Positions 8,525 through 16,792 of a stretch of 23,029 nt of DNA are shown here, piece after piece. Position 1 is the stretch's first letter; each line of letters begins with the position of its first letter. A model generated the notes under the pieces. That model was not told where the DNA came from, did not search any database, and worked only from the letters and a program-made list of their open reading frames with translations. Origin of the DNA: DATKXO01 sp035528995. Lineage in GTDB: Bacteria > Planctomycetota > Phycisphaerae > UBA1845. The translations under genes were made by a program, and so were the position numbers. The stretch covers positions 1 through 23,029 of the forward strand of contig DATKXO010000238.1 in assembly GCA_035528995.1 (NCBI GenBank), written 5' to 3'.

Positions 8525-9523
8525 ATGAAACTCGCCAACCGACAAATCCTCGTCACCGGCGCGACCGGCTTCCTGGGTTCCCATCTCGTCGAAGCCCTGG
8601 TGCGCGAAGGGTGCCAGGTCCGGGCCCTGGCTCACTACCGCAGCGACCAGTCCCCCAGTGGGACGGGCAACATCGCCCTGCTCCCGGCGGAGGTTCTGGA
8701 CGGCGTCGAACTCGTCTGGGGTGACGTGTGCGACCGGGACAGCGTCACGGCGGCCATGCGCGGCATCGAGGTCGTGTTCCATCTGGCGGCGCTGATCGGT
8801 ATTCCCTACTCCTACCAGGCGCCGTCGTCCTACTTGCAGGTCAACGCCGGCGGCACGTTGAACCTCCTTCAGGCGGCGCGCGACGCCGGGGTGGGGCGCT
8901 TCGTGCACACCTCGACGTCGGAGGTGTACGGCACGGCCCAGTACACGCCGATCGACGAGAAACATCCGCTGGTCGCTCAATCGCCCTATGCGGCCAGCAA
9001 GATCGCCGCGGACAAGCTGGCGGAGAGCTTCCACCGTTCGTTCGACCTTGCGGTGGTGACGGTGCGGCCGTTCAACGCTTTCGGGCCTCGGCAGACCGAC
9101 CGGGCGGTCATCCCGACGATCATCTCGCAGCGGCTGGCGGACATCGATCCGGTGGTCATCGGCAACGCGAAGAGCACGCGGGACTTCACCTTCGCGAGCG
9201 ACACGGCCCGGGGCTTCGTTCGGGCCGCCGCCTGCGACGACGCCGTGGGACAGACCGTCAACCTGGGCACCGGCCAGGGGATCACCATCGGGGAGCTGGC
9301 CGAGGTGATCTGCGCTCTGACCAGCGGCGGGAGCTACCGCAGCGACACCGCCCGCAAGCGCCCGGACAAGAGCGAGGTTCAGGAGTTGCTGTGCAACGCG
9401 GACCGGGCCGCGGAGCTGCTCGACTGGCGGGCGAGCACCACGCTCAAAGACGGGCTGCTGGCCACGATCGACTTCATCCGCACGAATCCGGACCGTTACC
9501 GCCCGACGCTGTACGGCGTCTAG
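8525..9523 (+). CDS. LegB-like NAD-dependent nucleotide-sugar 4,6-dehydratase (extended SDR)
   Basis: A 332-residue extended short-chain dehydrogenase/reductase that binds NAD(P) through TGATGFLG (residues 11-18). The catalytic Tyr155 and Lys159 are in SPYAASKIAADK, with the upstream Ser/Thr in HTSTSEVYGTAQY. The block PIDEKHPL, the Tyr motif, then RPFNAFGPRQ and AVIPTIISQRL is what I associate with LegB-type 4,6-dehydratases, which open legionaminic-acid or bacillosamine-type synthesis from UDP-GlcNAc or GDP-GlcNAc. Related UDP-glucose 4-epimerase or dTDP-glucose dehydratase activity cannot be excluded. It is transcribed away from the glycosyltransferase operon and probably supplies an activated sugar to it. 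The matching aminotransferase (LegC/DegT type) is not in the window. No Shine-Dalgarno sequence is visible, in keeping with a leaderless or near-leaderless message. It ends at TAG 9521-9523. Confidence 0.8.
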   Translation: MKLANRQILVTGATGFLGSHLVEALVREGCQVRALAHYRSDQSPSGTGNIALLPAEVLDGVELVWGDVCDRDSVTAAMRGIEVVFHLAALIGIPYSYQAPSSYLQVNAGGTLNLLQAARDAGVGRFVHTSTSEVYGTAQYTPIDEKHPLVAQSPYAASKIAADKLAESFHRSFDLAVVTVRPFNAFGPRQTDRAVIPTIISQRLADIDPVVIGNAKSTRDFTFASDTARGFVRAAACDDAVGQTVNLGTGQGITIGELAEVICALTSGGSYRSDTARKRPDKSEVQELLCNADRAAELLDWRASTTLKDGLLATIDFIRTNPDRYRPTLYGV

Positions 9524-9559
9524 CGCCCGCCCCGCGGCGACGGCACGCCCGAGGCACTG

Positions 9560-9577
9560 GTCTCGGCCCGACGAGAC
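9560..9577 (+). other. Hairpin after dehydratase gene
   Basis: GTCTCG (9560-9565) and CGAGAC (9572-9577) form a perfect 6-base stem with a 6-base loop, 37 bases after the dehydratase stop. There is no T-run after it, so it may stabilise the 3' end or be chance in GC-rich DNA. Confidence 0.25.
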
Positions 9578-9648
9578 GTAGCCGCGAGCCGTCCCCGTCC
9601 CGGGGCGCAGCGTCACGATGCTCCAGGAGGGCGGCTCGGTCCGCTCGT

Positions 9649-9677
9649 TTGACACCCACGCGGGCGCCTGCTAGCTT
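9649..9677 (+). promoter_or_regulatory. Sigma70-type promoter for DUF2203 unit
   Basis: TTGACA at 9649-9654 is a perfect -35 consensus. After a 17-base spacer comes TAGCTT at 9672-9677, which matches the -10 consensus at three positions including the key first TA and last T. The predicted start is near 9684, giving a leader of about 47 bases to the ATG at 9731. It is the best two-part promoter in the window. Confidence 0.6.
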
Positions 9678-9730
9678 CGCCGGGCCGAGTTGCCCGGGAT
9701 TGTCCGGCGCACGGGTGAGGGGCGGATGCG

Positions 9731-10177
9731 ATGGACGGATCGAGTCCGCCGCGGTGGAGCCGGGCCGCTTCATCCACCGTCGGCCGCAAGCAGAAGTCGT
9801 TCACGCTGGAAGAGGCCAACCGGGCGCTGCCGCTGGTCCGCCGGGTGGTTTCGGATATTGTGGCTCAATACAAGGAACTGCTCCGGCTGCAGCCACAGCG
9901 CGAGGCGCTGCTCAAGTCGGGCAGGAAGGCCGCCGCCGTGGCCGTGAAGCGCCAGGGCACGGCCATCGCTGAACGCATCGACGAGCTGATCGACGAGCTA
10001 CGCGGCATCGGCTGCGACCTGAAGGACCACCAGGCCGGTCTGGTGGACTTCCCCGGACGCCGGAACGGCCGGGAGATTCTGCTCTGTTGGAAGCCGAGCG
10101 AACCCAATGTAATGTTCTGGCACGAAGTCCACGCCGGTTTCTCAGGCCGGCGGCCGATTGACGACGCCTGCGAGTGA
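9731..10177 (+). CDS. DUF2203 family protein
   Basis: A 148-residue cytoplasmic protein of the DUF2203 family (Pfam), whose function is not established. The family signature is clear: KSFTLEEANRALPLVRRVV near residue 22, a charged helical middle (roughly residues 45-95, likely coiled coil), and the C-terminal block LKDHQAGLVDFPGRRNGRE followed by LLCWKPSEP and FWHEVHAGFSGRRPI. The first ~20 residues are Ser/Arg-rich and not conserved; translation could instead begin nearer the KSFTL block, but no better start with a ribosome site was found. GAGGGG sits about 14 bases before the ATG. The stop overlaps the GTG of the next frame (GTGA), suggesting coupled translation with the membrane protein behind it. 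Confidence 0.85.
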   Translation: MDGSSPPRWSRAASSTVGRKQKSFTLEEANRALPLVRRVVSDIVAQYKELLRLQPQREALLKSGRKAAAVAVKRQGTAIAERIDELIDELRGIGCDLKDHQAGLVDFPGRRNGREILLCWKPSEPNVMFWHEVHAGFSGRRPIDDACE

Positions 10178-11232
10178 TTCGGAAGCCCCCGGCGGGATCG
10201 TTCCCTAACAAGATGATGTGGTTCGAGGATCTGCCCCAGAGTGTGGGTGGCGTGGAGTTGTGGTGGGTTCAGCGTCCACCGGCCCCGCGCACGACGGTGC
10301 GCCGGGCGGTCGGTGTGGCGGGGGTGTTCATTCCGCTGTGCATCGCCGCCGTGGTGTGGGCCCACTACGCGACGCATAACGTCTGGGACCTGTGGTCCTG
10401 GGCCTACGGTGACGTCTCCCCGCCGTTCGCCGCGATGCGGTATCTGCTGATCATTGCGGTAGCGTTGCTCTATGCTCTTTTGCGGTCACTGCCGGCCTGG
10501 GCGCGGGGCGCCCGTACGGCCCGGTCCGATCTGGCGGCCGCCGAGGAGCTGGCCCGCGCCGGGCGATGGCGCGAGGCGGGGCTGCACCTGCACCGCCACT
10601 GTCTGCTGTGGTGCGAGGTGTGGAGCCGGGTTCCCGATCAGGTCCGCCGCCTGGACAACACCATCCGGGCCCACCTTCGACCGCGCCGACGGCTGTACAT
10701 CTACTACCTGAAGCGCCCGCCCGCCCTGCCGGAGACACCGGAGGCCGGGTTCGCCCCGCGCGTGGCCCCGGCGGCCGTGGTGCGCTGGTGGACCGTCCCG
10801 GTGTTCCTGGTCCTGCTGGCGACGGCGTACAACGAACTGAGCGCCGTGCTCGGCGGTCAGCCCTGGTACGGGCTGCGAGCGGTGAACTTCCTGTTGCTGG
10901 CGGTTCTGGTGGTGGCATATTCGTATCTGCAGGTGATCACGGTGCTGGGGCGGCGGCATTACTTCCGGTTCGCTCCGGGAGTGGCCCAGTATCTCACCTT
11001 CGGCATCATCGGGCGCCGGGCCAAGGTCCAGGCCATCGACCTGCGCAACGCGGACGCCACACTCGATCTGACGGGGCCGTCCGTGATTCTGGCCACGATC
11101 CCCTCGCCGCCGTCCAGCGGATCGCGTTGCTACCATCTGGCCAGGCGAGCGGACGTGATCGAAGCCTGCCTGCGCGCGGCGCTGTCGACGGCTGCGGTGC
11201 GAGAAATGCCGACCGTCCAACTGGTCGATTGA
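10174..11232 (+). CDS. Unrecognised four-helix membrane protein
   Basis: I do not recognise the family of this 352-residue protein. Four hydrophobic segments are visible at about residues 47-68, 88-107, 206-228 and 237-258. Between helices 2 and 3 lies a soluble helical stretch (AAAEELARAGRWREAGLHLH, reminiscent of a single TPR-like hairpin) followed by a basic RAHLRPRRRLYIYYLKRPP segment. After helix 4 comes a region of alternating strands (HYFRFAPGVAQYLTFGI, then AIDLRNADATLDLTG) that faintly resembles a bacterial PH-like domain; this is a weak impression. Start: GTG 10174 overlaps the DUF2203 stop by 4 bases, while ATG 10213 or 10216 would remove 13-14 poorly characterised residues; either is possible. 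It is probably co-transcribed with the DUF2203 gene and perhaps the transglutaminase-like gene 106 bases on. Confidence 0.65.
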   Translation: MIRKPPAGSFPNKMMWFEDLPQSVGGVELWWVQRPPAPRTTVRRAVGVAGVFIPLCIAAVVWAHYATHNVWDLWSWAYGDVSPPFAAMRYLLIIAVALLYALLRSLPAWARGARTARSDLAAAEELARAGRWREAGLHLHRHCLLWCEVWSRVPDQVRRLDNTIRAHLRPRRRLYIYYLKRPPALPETPEAGFAPRVAPAAVVRWWTVPVFLVLLATAYNELSAVLGGQPWYGLRAVNFLLLAVLVVAYSYLQVITVLGRRHYFRFAPGVAQYLTFGIIGRRAKVQAIDLRNADATLDLTGPSVILATIPSPPSSGSRCYHLARRADVIEACLRAALSTAAVREMPTVQLVD

Positions 11233-11338
11233 CCGTGAGGGGGTCGATTCCGGCGGAGCGGCCCAACTCCCGCGCGGTAGAGTGGACGGATCACCGCACG
11301 CCTGACTACTATTGGCCGGAGAAACGGACCCGCCGATC

Positions 11339-12196
11339 ATGTGGAATCGCGTGCAAAACCTGCCCTGGGCGCTTCGCTGGGCGATCAAGTGGCTGCTGTT
11401 CGGCGCCACGCTGTTTCTGATCAGCTTTCCCGACCCGCGCCTGTTCGTCCGGCACGTTCAGCACTGGCAAGACCCGAACGCACTGATCGATCCCGACCTG
11501 GCAGCGCTGCAGCCCTGGGTGGCCGAGGTCAAGCGGCAGCTCAAGCCCGAAATGGAGCCTCGCAAGGCGCTCAAGACGGTCGAGCGGTTCGTCTACAAGA
11601 AGGTGCCTTACCGGTTCGACTGGGAGACGTGGGGATCCGCCGACTATCTACCCACGCTGGCCGAGGTGCTGGACAAGGGCAAGGAGGACTGCGACGGTCA
11701 GGCGGTGGTGGCGGCTTCCATCCTCCAGAACCTGGGCTACCGGGCCGAGCTGGTCACCGACTTCGCTCACGTCTGGGTGAAGACGGACAAGGGCGAGACC
11801 ATGCAGCCGGGCAAGCGCAAGAGCGTCATCGCCGGGAAGACGGGGCTGGAGGTGCACTGGGAGACGCTGACCAAGACGCTGCCCCGAGCGCTGGGCTACA
11901 GTGTGGCGCCGTTCCCGCTGATCCGCGAGTTGATCGTGCTGGGCGTTCTGTGGCTGGTGCTGCTGCGCCCCGGCGTTGGCCGGCGGGTGGGCATCATCTG
12001 TGCCGCGGTCATGCTGGAGGGACTGATGTTCCTGCGTGTGGGCGGCGTGGATTGGAAGGACCCGGTCGTTTGGGCCCAGTGGTGGGGGCTGCTGCACCTG
12101 GTGGGCGGCGTGTTCGTCCTTTTCGTTCTCGGTTGGCGGGCTACACGCGCCGGGCGAAGAGCGTCGGCCATCGCCGCCGCCCCGGCCGACAAGTAA
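11339..12196 (+). CDS. Membrane-anchored transglutaminase-like protein
   Basis: A 285-residue protein with one N-terminal helix (about residues 12-32), a soluble domain, and three C-terminal helices (about residues 193-280). The soluble domain carries the transglutaminase/protease-like pattern: Cys118 in GKEDCDGQAVVAASILQNLG, then GYRAELVTDFAHVWVKTDKG with His144 as the likely second catalytic residue and perhaps Asp150 as the third. Cys and His are closer together (26 residues) than in many transglutaminases, so peptidase or amidase activity is equally possible. Topology suggests the domain lies outside the membrane. Start: the frame opens with TTG at 11312, but ATG 11339 gives the natural amphipathic/hydrophobic N-terminus; GGAG at 11318 is rather far (17 bases). 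It follows the DUF2203/membrane-protein pair in the same direction. Confidence 0.7.
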   Translation: MWNRVQNLPWALRWAIKWLLFGATLFLISFPDPRLFVRHVQHWQDPNALIDPDLAALQPWVAEVKRQLKPEMEPRKALKTVERFVYKKVPYRFDWETWGSADYLPTLAEVLDKGKEDCDGQAVVAASILQNLGYRAELVTDFAHVWVKTDKGETMQPGKRKSVIAGKTGLEVHWETLTKTLPRALGYSVAPFPLIRELIVLGVLWLVLLRPGVGRRVGIICAAVMLEGLMFLRVGGVDWKDPVVWAQWWGLLHLVGGVFVLFVLGWRATRAGRRASAIAAAPADK

Positions 12197-12219
12197 ACAC
12201 AGTGCAATCAAGAAAGCGC

Positions 12220-12248
12220 CGCGTGGCCCGAGCCACGTAAGCCACGCG
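12220..12248 (+). other. Two mutually exclusive hairpins sharing one arm
   Basis: The arm CGCGTGGC (12220-12227) can pair with GCCACGCG (12241-12248, 8 bases), or its last six bases can pair with GCCACG (12232-12237) through a 4-base loop. The two stems exclude each other. The site is 24 bases after the transglutaminase-like stop. No T-run follows, so a terminator call would be weak; an antiterminator-like switch is conceivable but unproven. Confidence 0.35.
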
Positions 12249-12305
12249 CTTGTAAGTACTTGTCATCGTGCTGGCCTGCGCATACCGCCGGTCCGAATTG
12301 CCAAG

Positions 12306-12332
12306 TAGAATACCAATGGCATGTTCTATAAA
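12306..12332 (+). promoter_or_regulatory. Candidate promoter elements upstream of sppA
   Basis: TAGAAT at 12306-12311 and TATAAA at 12327-12332 are both -10-like. TTGCCA at 12298-12303 could be a -35 for the latter but the spacer (23 bases) is too long; TTGTCA at 12260-12265 has only a poor -10 partner (TACCGC) at 17 bases. A start near 12339 would leave a short leader holding GGAGG at 12352-12356. Confidence 0.35.
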
Positions 12333-12365
12333 CAGACCCGACGGCTTCGATGGAGGACAGATCAG

Positions 12366-14204
12366 ATGAAGACGAAAGTGCGAGCCATTTGCCTGACACT
12401 CTGTGCGGCCCTTGTGCTGGCCGCCCCTGCCCAGGCCCAGCTCATGGGCCCGAGCAGCAAGGTCGCCTACTTCCACCTGGACGGACCGGTGACCGAGAAG
12501 CCGGTGGACCCCATGGGTTCGCTGTTCGGCGGTACGAAGGCGATCTCCCTGAAGGACCTGCTGAGCCGGTTCAAGCAGGCCCGCGATGACGACAACGTCA
12601 AAGCGGTGGTGATCACCTTCGAGGGGGTGAGCATGGGGCTGGCCCAAGGCCAGGAGGTGTGTAACGCCATCCGGCAGGTGCGCGCCGCCGACAAGGAGGT
12701 GTACGTTCACGCCGAACAGTTGGGCAACCTGACCTACGCCCTGGCCAGTTCCGCGTCGCACATCAACATGGTGCCGACCGGCGACCTGTGGCTGCTGGGC
12801 CTGTATGGGGAGACGCCCTATCTCAAAGGCCTGTTGGAGAAGATCCACATCTACGCGGACTTCGTTCACATCGGGGCCTACAAGTCGGCCTCGGAGATCC
12901 TGACCCGCGAAGGACCGAGCCCCGAGGCCGAGGACAACATGAACTGGCTGCTCGACGGGCTGTACGACACCCTGGTCGGCATGGTGGCCGACGGGCGAGG
13001 GATCAGCCCCGAGAAGGCCAAGGCCCTGATCGACGACGGGCCCTACACGGCCGAACGGGCCCTCAAGGTCGGGATGATCGACTCGGTCAAGTACCGGCAG
13101 GACTTCCTGGGCGAACTCAAGGAGCGCTACGCCGGGGCGAAGCTGGTTCGGGACTACGGCAAGGACACCGGGCCTGACGTGCCGGAGGATTTGTTCTCGG
13201 CGTTCAGCTACTTCATGGACATGTTCAGAGGGACGGCCGAGAAGTCCACGGCACCCTCCGTAGGCGTCGTCTACGTGGAAGGTGCGATCAGCACCGGCAG
13301 CGAGGACCCCAGTCCGTTCGGCGGGGGCGGCGGTGCCAAGAGCACCAGCATCCGCAAGGCGCTGGACAAGGCCGCGGCGGACGACACGGTCAAGGCCGTC
13401 GTGCTGCGGGTGGATTCACCGGGCGGGTCGGCGTTGGCTTCGGAGATCATCTGGAACGCGACCCAGCGCGTGGGCGAGAAGAAGCCGCTCATCGTGTCGA
13501 TGGGCAACGTGGCCGGCAGCGGCGGGTACTACGTCTCCTGCGGTGCGGACACCATCTTCGCCGACGAGGCCACTATCACCGCGTCGATCGGCGTGGTCGG
13601 CGGCAAGCTGGTCACCACGGGCATGTGGGACTGGATGGGCGTCAACTGGAAGGAGTACCAGCGGGGCAAGGTGGCGGCCATGATGAGCAGCTCGCACGAG
13701 TTCAGCGACGACGAGCGGGCCCGCATCCTGGGTTGGATGACGGACGTGTACGAGGTCTTCAAGCAGCACGTCACCGACGGTCGCGGGGAGAAGCTGACCA
13801 AGCCGCTGGAGGAGATGGCCGGCGGACGGGTCTTCACCGGCAAGCAGGCCCTGGAACTCGGGCTGGTGGACAAGCTCGGCGGGCTGGATGACGCCGTCAA
13901 ATACGCCGCCCTGCAGGCCAACATCAGCGACTACAAGGTCCGCGTCATCCCCAAGCCCAAGAACATCTTCGAGATGCTCATGGAGGCCTACGGCGGCGGT
14001 GACGAGGAGGACGAATGGGTCACCTCGCGCGTGCAGACCCCGCTGTTCTCGATCGACTCGCCGCTGATGAGCGAGGTGCTGCCGATGTTGCAGCGGCTGG
14101 ACCCGGTCCGCGTCCAGGCGGTCCTGCGGACCCTCAAGCGGATCGAGCTGATCCATCAGGAAGGCGTCATCACGATGATGCCCGAGGAAATCATCATTCG
14201 GTAG
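12366..14204 (+). CDS. sppA: Signal peptide peptidase SppA, 67K type
   Basis: A 612-residue serine protease of family S49, which cuts remnant signal peptides and other membrane-embedded peptides from the outer side of the inner membrane. The N-terminus MKTKVRAICLTLCAALVLA is a signal peptide or anchor. Two ClpP-like repeats follow: the first holds the general base Lys173 (HIGAYKSASEIL), the second the nucleophile Ser385 (GNVAGSGGYYVSCGAD) with SPGGSALASEI before it and ASIGVVGGKL after it. The Lys-Ser spacing of 212 residues resembles the ~200 of the E. coli 67K enzyme. Start: ATG 12366 has GGAGG nine bases upstream, while the in-frame ATG at 12321 would place a charged stretch before the signal peptide. 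About 80 C-terminal residues after the protease fold are unassigned. The gene is followed by a strong terminator, so it is probably transcribed alone. Confidence 0.93.
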   Translation: MKTKVRAICLTLCAALVLAAPAQAQLMGPSSKVAYFHLDGPVTEKPVDPMGSLFGGTKAISLKDLLSRFKQARDDDNVKAVVITFEGVSMGLAQGQEVCNAIRQVRAADKEVYVHAEQLGNLTYALASSASHINMVPTGDLWLLGLYGETPYLKGLLEKIHIYADFVHIGAYKSASEILTREGPSPEAEDNMNWLLDGLYDTLVGMVADGRGISPEKAKALIDDGPYTAERALKVGMIDSVKYRQDFLGELKERYAGAKLVRDYGKDTGPDVPEDLFSAFSYFMDMFRGTAEKSTAPSVGVVYVEGAISTGSEDPSPFGGGGGAKSTSIRKALDKAAADDTVKAVVLRVDSPGGSALASEIIWNATQRVGEKKPLIVSMGNVAGSGGYYVSCGADTIFADEATITASIGVVGGKLVTTGMWDWMGVNWKEYQRGKVAAMMSSSHEFSDDERARILGWMTDVYEVFKQHVTDGRGEKLTKPLEEMAGGRVFTGKQALELGLVDKLGGLDDAVKYAALQANISDYKVRVIPKPKNIFEMLMEAYGGGDEEDEWVTSRVQTPLFSIDSPLMSEVLPMLQRLDPVRVQAVLRTLKRIELIHQEGVITMMPEEIIIR

Positions 14205-14239
14205 ACAAACGGCCAAGGGCTACCGATCTTCTGTCCGCG

Positions 14240-14281
14240 GCGGGCCCGCACCGGGTGAACCAGTGCGGGCCCGCTTCCTTT
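14240..14281 (+). terminator. Intrinsic terminator after sppA
   Basis: GCGGGCCCGCAC (14240-14251) and GTGCGGGCCCGC (14263-14274) pair perfectly over 12 bases with an 11-base loop, directly followed by TTCCTTT. It starts 35 bases after the sppA stop. The stem is very GC-rich and the T-run is interrupted by two Cs, but this is the only convincing Rho-independent terminator in the window. Confidence 0.75.
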
Positions 14282-14318
14282 GCGCGGCGCCCTCGCTGGC
14301 CGTTTGCCGAGGGGGGTC

Positions 14319-14324
14319 TATAAT
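14319..14324 (+). promoter_or_regulatory. Candidate -10 box (TATAAT) of DUF255 gene
   Basis: A perfect TATAAT lies in otherwise GC-rich sequence between the sppA terminator and the next gene. A -35 at 17 bases is not recognisable. The leader from a start near 14331 would be about 46 bases. Confidence 0.5.
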
Positions 14325-14376
14325 CCGCCAACGGGCCGGGAAAGCCTGATTCAAACGTGCACGGGAGACCGCACTC

Positions 14377-16584
14377 ATGTTCAGCGCCCGCAGAGTAATC
14401 GCTGCGCTGGGCCTGCTGGCCGGCATCGGCCCGGTGTACGCGGCCGGTGAAACGAAAGGACGAGCCGAGAGTATGACCGCCCCGACTAAGCACAAAGACA
14501 CCAACCGGCTGATCGACTCGACCAGCCCGTATCTGCTGCAGCACGCCCACAACCCGGTGGACTGGCACCCCTGGGGGCCCGAGGCGTTCGAGAAGGCCGT
14601 GCGCGAGGACAAGCCGGTCTTTTAGAGCATCGGCTACTCGGCCTGCCACTGGTGCCACGTCATGGAGCACGAGAGCTTCGAGAACGAGCAGATCGCCGCC
14701 GTGCTCAACGAGCACTTCGTGTCGGTGAAGGTGGACCGCGAAGAGCGCCCCGATGTGGACGAGATCTACATGCACGTGACCATGCAGATGACCGGGCACG
14801 GGGGCTGGCCGATGAGCGTCATGCTGACTCCGGACCGCGTTCCCTTCTGGGCCGGCACCTACGTTCCGCCGCAGAACTTCCACCAACTGCTGCAGCGGAT
14901 CGCCGAGATGTGGCAGGACGAGCGCGAGCTGATCCTGGAGGGCCGGGTCTCGCTGGTCGAGTCCCTGCAGTCCTGGGCGAAAGGGCCGGAGCCGGCGCCG
15001 AATCTGATCGGCCCCGACGCCGTCAGCCGCGCCGCCGACACGCTGGTGCGGTACTTCGATCGCCAGTACGGCGGGCTGCCCGGTGGCGGCTCCAACAAGT
15101 TCCCGCCCAGCATGACCATGGAGCTGATGCTCCGCGAGTATCACCGTAGCGGCGATAAGAACCTGCTGGCCACGGTCGAGCTGACGCTGGACCACATGGC
15201 CCGCGGTGGCATCTACGACCACCTTGGCGGGGGCATCTGCCGCTACAGCACCGACGTGCGCTGGCTCGTGCCACACTTCGAGAAGATGCTCTACGACCAG
15301 GCCCTGGTCAGCTCGATCTACCTCGACGCCCGGCAGGTCACCGGCAAGAAGGGCTACGGCCGAGTGGCGGCCGACATCTTCGACTACGTCCTGGCGGACC
15401 TGCAATCGCCCGAAGGCGGGCTCTATTCCACGCGCGACGCCGACAGCGAGGGGCTGGAAGGCGCCTATTACATCTGGACCGTCGGCCAGGTGACCGAGGT
15501 GCTGGGCGAGAAGGACGCCGGGCTCTTCTGCGACTTCTACGACGTCAGCGAGGGCGGCAACTGGTTCGAGTCGCGCGGCCACGCCCCGACCGGGCCCAAG
15601 AACATCCTCAACGTTCCCGTACCGCTGGAGAAGTACGCCTCGAAGCACGACCTCGACCCGGCCGACCTCGAAAAGCGGCTGGCCTCCATGCGGGCCAGGC
15701 TGCTCGAAGTCCGCGGCAAGCGCGTGCCGCCCGGGCTGGACGACAAGATCCTGGCCGGCTGGAACGGGCTCATGATCGCCAGCCTGGCCAAGGGGGCCCG
15801 CGTGCTCGACGAGCCGAAGTACGCCCAGGCCGCCGCCCGAGCCGCCGATTTCGTGCTCACCCGGCTCCGACGCGACGGGCGGCTGCTGCGCAGCTACCGG
15901 GCGGGCAAGTCGCACCTTACCGGCTACCTCAGCGACTACGCCTTCATGATCGAGGGTTTGCTCAACCTCTACGAGGCCACGTTCGACACCAGGTGGCTCA
16001 CCGAGGCGGCCGCGCTGAACGAGACGCTCATCGAGCATTATTACGATGAGGAGGGCGGAGCCTTCTTCTTCACCGCCGATGACGCCGAGGAACTGCTGGC
16101 TCGCACGAAGAACCCGCGCGACGGGGCCATCCCCTCCGGCAACTCGGTGCAGGCCATGAACCTGCTCCGCCTGGCTATCGTCCTGGATCGCAAGGACTAC
16201 CGGGCCAAGGCCGAGTCCATCTTCCGGGCCTTCAAGCCGATGGCCGAGCGGTCGGCCGCCTCGTTCGAGCGGTTGCTCTGCGCCGCGGATTTCCTGCACG
16301 GTTCGCCGAAGGAGATTGCCCTGGTGGGCAACCCGGCCGAACCGGGCACCGAGGCTATGATTCGGGCGGTCTACGACCGGTTCCTGCCCAACAAGGTGGT
16401 CGCTCTGGGCGCCGGCGATGGTGCGTCGAGCGGCGGCGACACGGGTGGCGAGGCATTGATCCCGCTGCTTGCGGGGAAGAAACGGATCGAGGGTGGGGCG
16501 ACGGCCTACGTCTGCGAGGGCTATCGCTGCAAGGCGCCGGTCACGTCGGCGGACGACCTGGCCCGACAGTTGGATGCGAAATAG
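14377..16584 (+). pseudogene. DUF255 / YyaL-SSP411-like thioredoxin-fold protein with in-frame amber codon
   Basis: Read through one TAG, this is a 735-codon gene. Its order is a signal peptide (MFSARRVIAALGLLAGIGPV), the family block LIDSTSPYLLQHAHNPVDW, a thioredoxin-like DUF255 domain with Cys90-His-Trp-Cys93 (SACHWCHVMEHESFENEQIA) and DEIYMHVTMQMTGHGGWPMS, then an (alpha/alpha)6-barrel region (GGIYDHLGGGICRYSTD, HFEKMLYDQALV, GLDDKILAGWNGLMIAS). Codon 83 (14623-14625) is TAG between DKPVF and SIGYSACHWC, where relatives have Leu; one base from TTG explains it. No frameshift follows and downstream codons look constrained. ATG 14377 has GGGAGA 8 bases upstream. The next in-frame ATG (14662) starts after the CxxC and would make an inactive protein. 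TAG ends several other genes here, so a recoded genetic code is unlikely. Options are recent inactivation, a sequencing error, or readthrough. Confidence 0.85.
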
Positions 16585-16600
16585 CGGAAACACAGGAAGC

Positions 16601-16632
16601 TTGATTCCCCTTAGCGCCGAGGCCGATATAAT
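16601..16632 (+). promoter_or_regulatory. Candidate promoter upstream of Pro-rich exported protein
   Basis: A perfect TATAAT at 16627-16632 is preceded by TTGATT at 16601-16606; the 20-base spacer is longer than usual. The 16585-16792 gap holds nothing else I can name apart from the ribosome site GGAGG at 16781-16785. Confidence 0.4.
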
Positions 16633-16792
16633 CCATAACGCCGCGTGCCACGGCGGGCAGGCGCAGCGCCGTCGGGCCGAATACACCGCAAGGCTCAGAC
16701 CCGCCACCAGCAGCGCTCACAACCCAGGACCGAGCCTGCCGGCCGCACGCTGGCGAGACGGACGCGAACGTTTGAGCATTGGAGGCCCAGCC

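Noticed and set aside
8324..9655. 443-codon minus-strand frame opposite the dehydratase
   Set aside because: The opposite strand has an SDR gene with full cofactor and catalytic motifs; this is its shadow.
14319..16632. Possible recoding of TAG as an amino acid in this organism
   Set aside because: TAG is the terminator of the dehydratase, SppA, the Pro-rich protein, the DUF255 frame itself and the transposase tail, all at expected C-termini.
14194..16707. 837-codon open frame on the minus strand opposite the DUF255 gene
   Set aside because: It mirrors the codon bias of the real gene; its product has no recognisable domain, and it covers the sppA terminator and a promoter region. Motifs on the plus strand are unmistakable.
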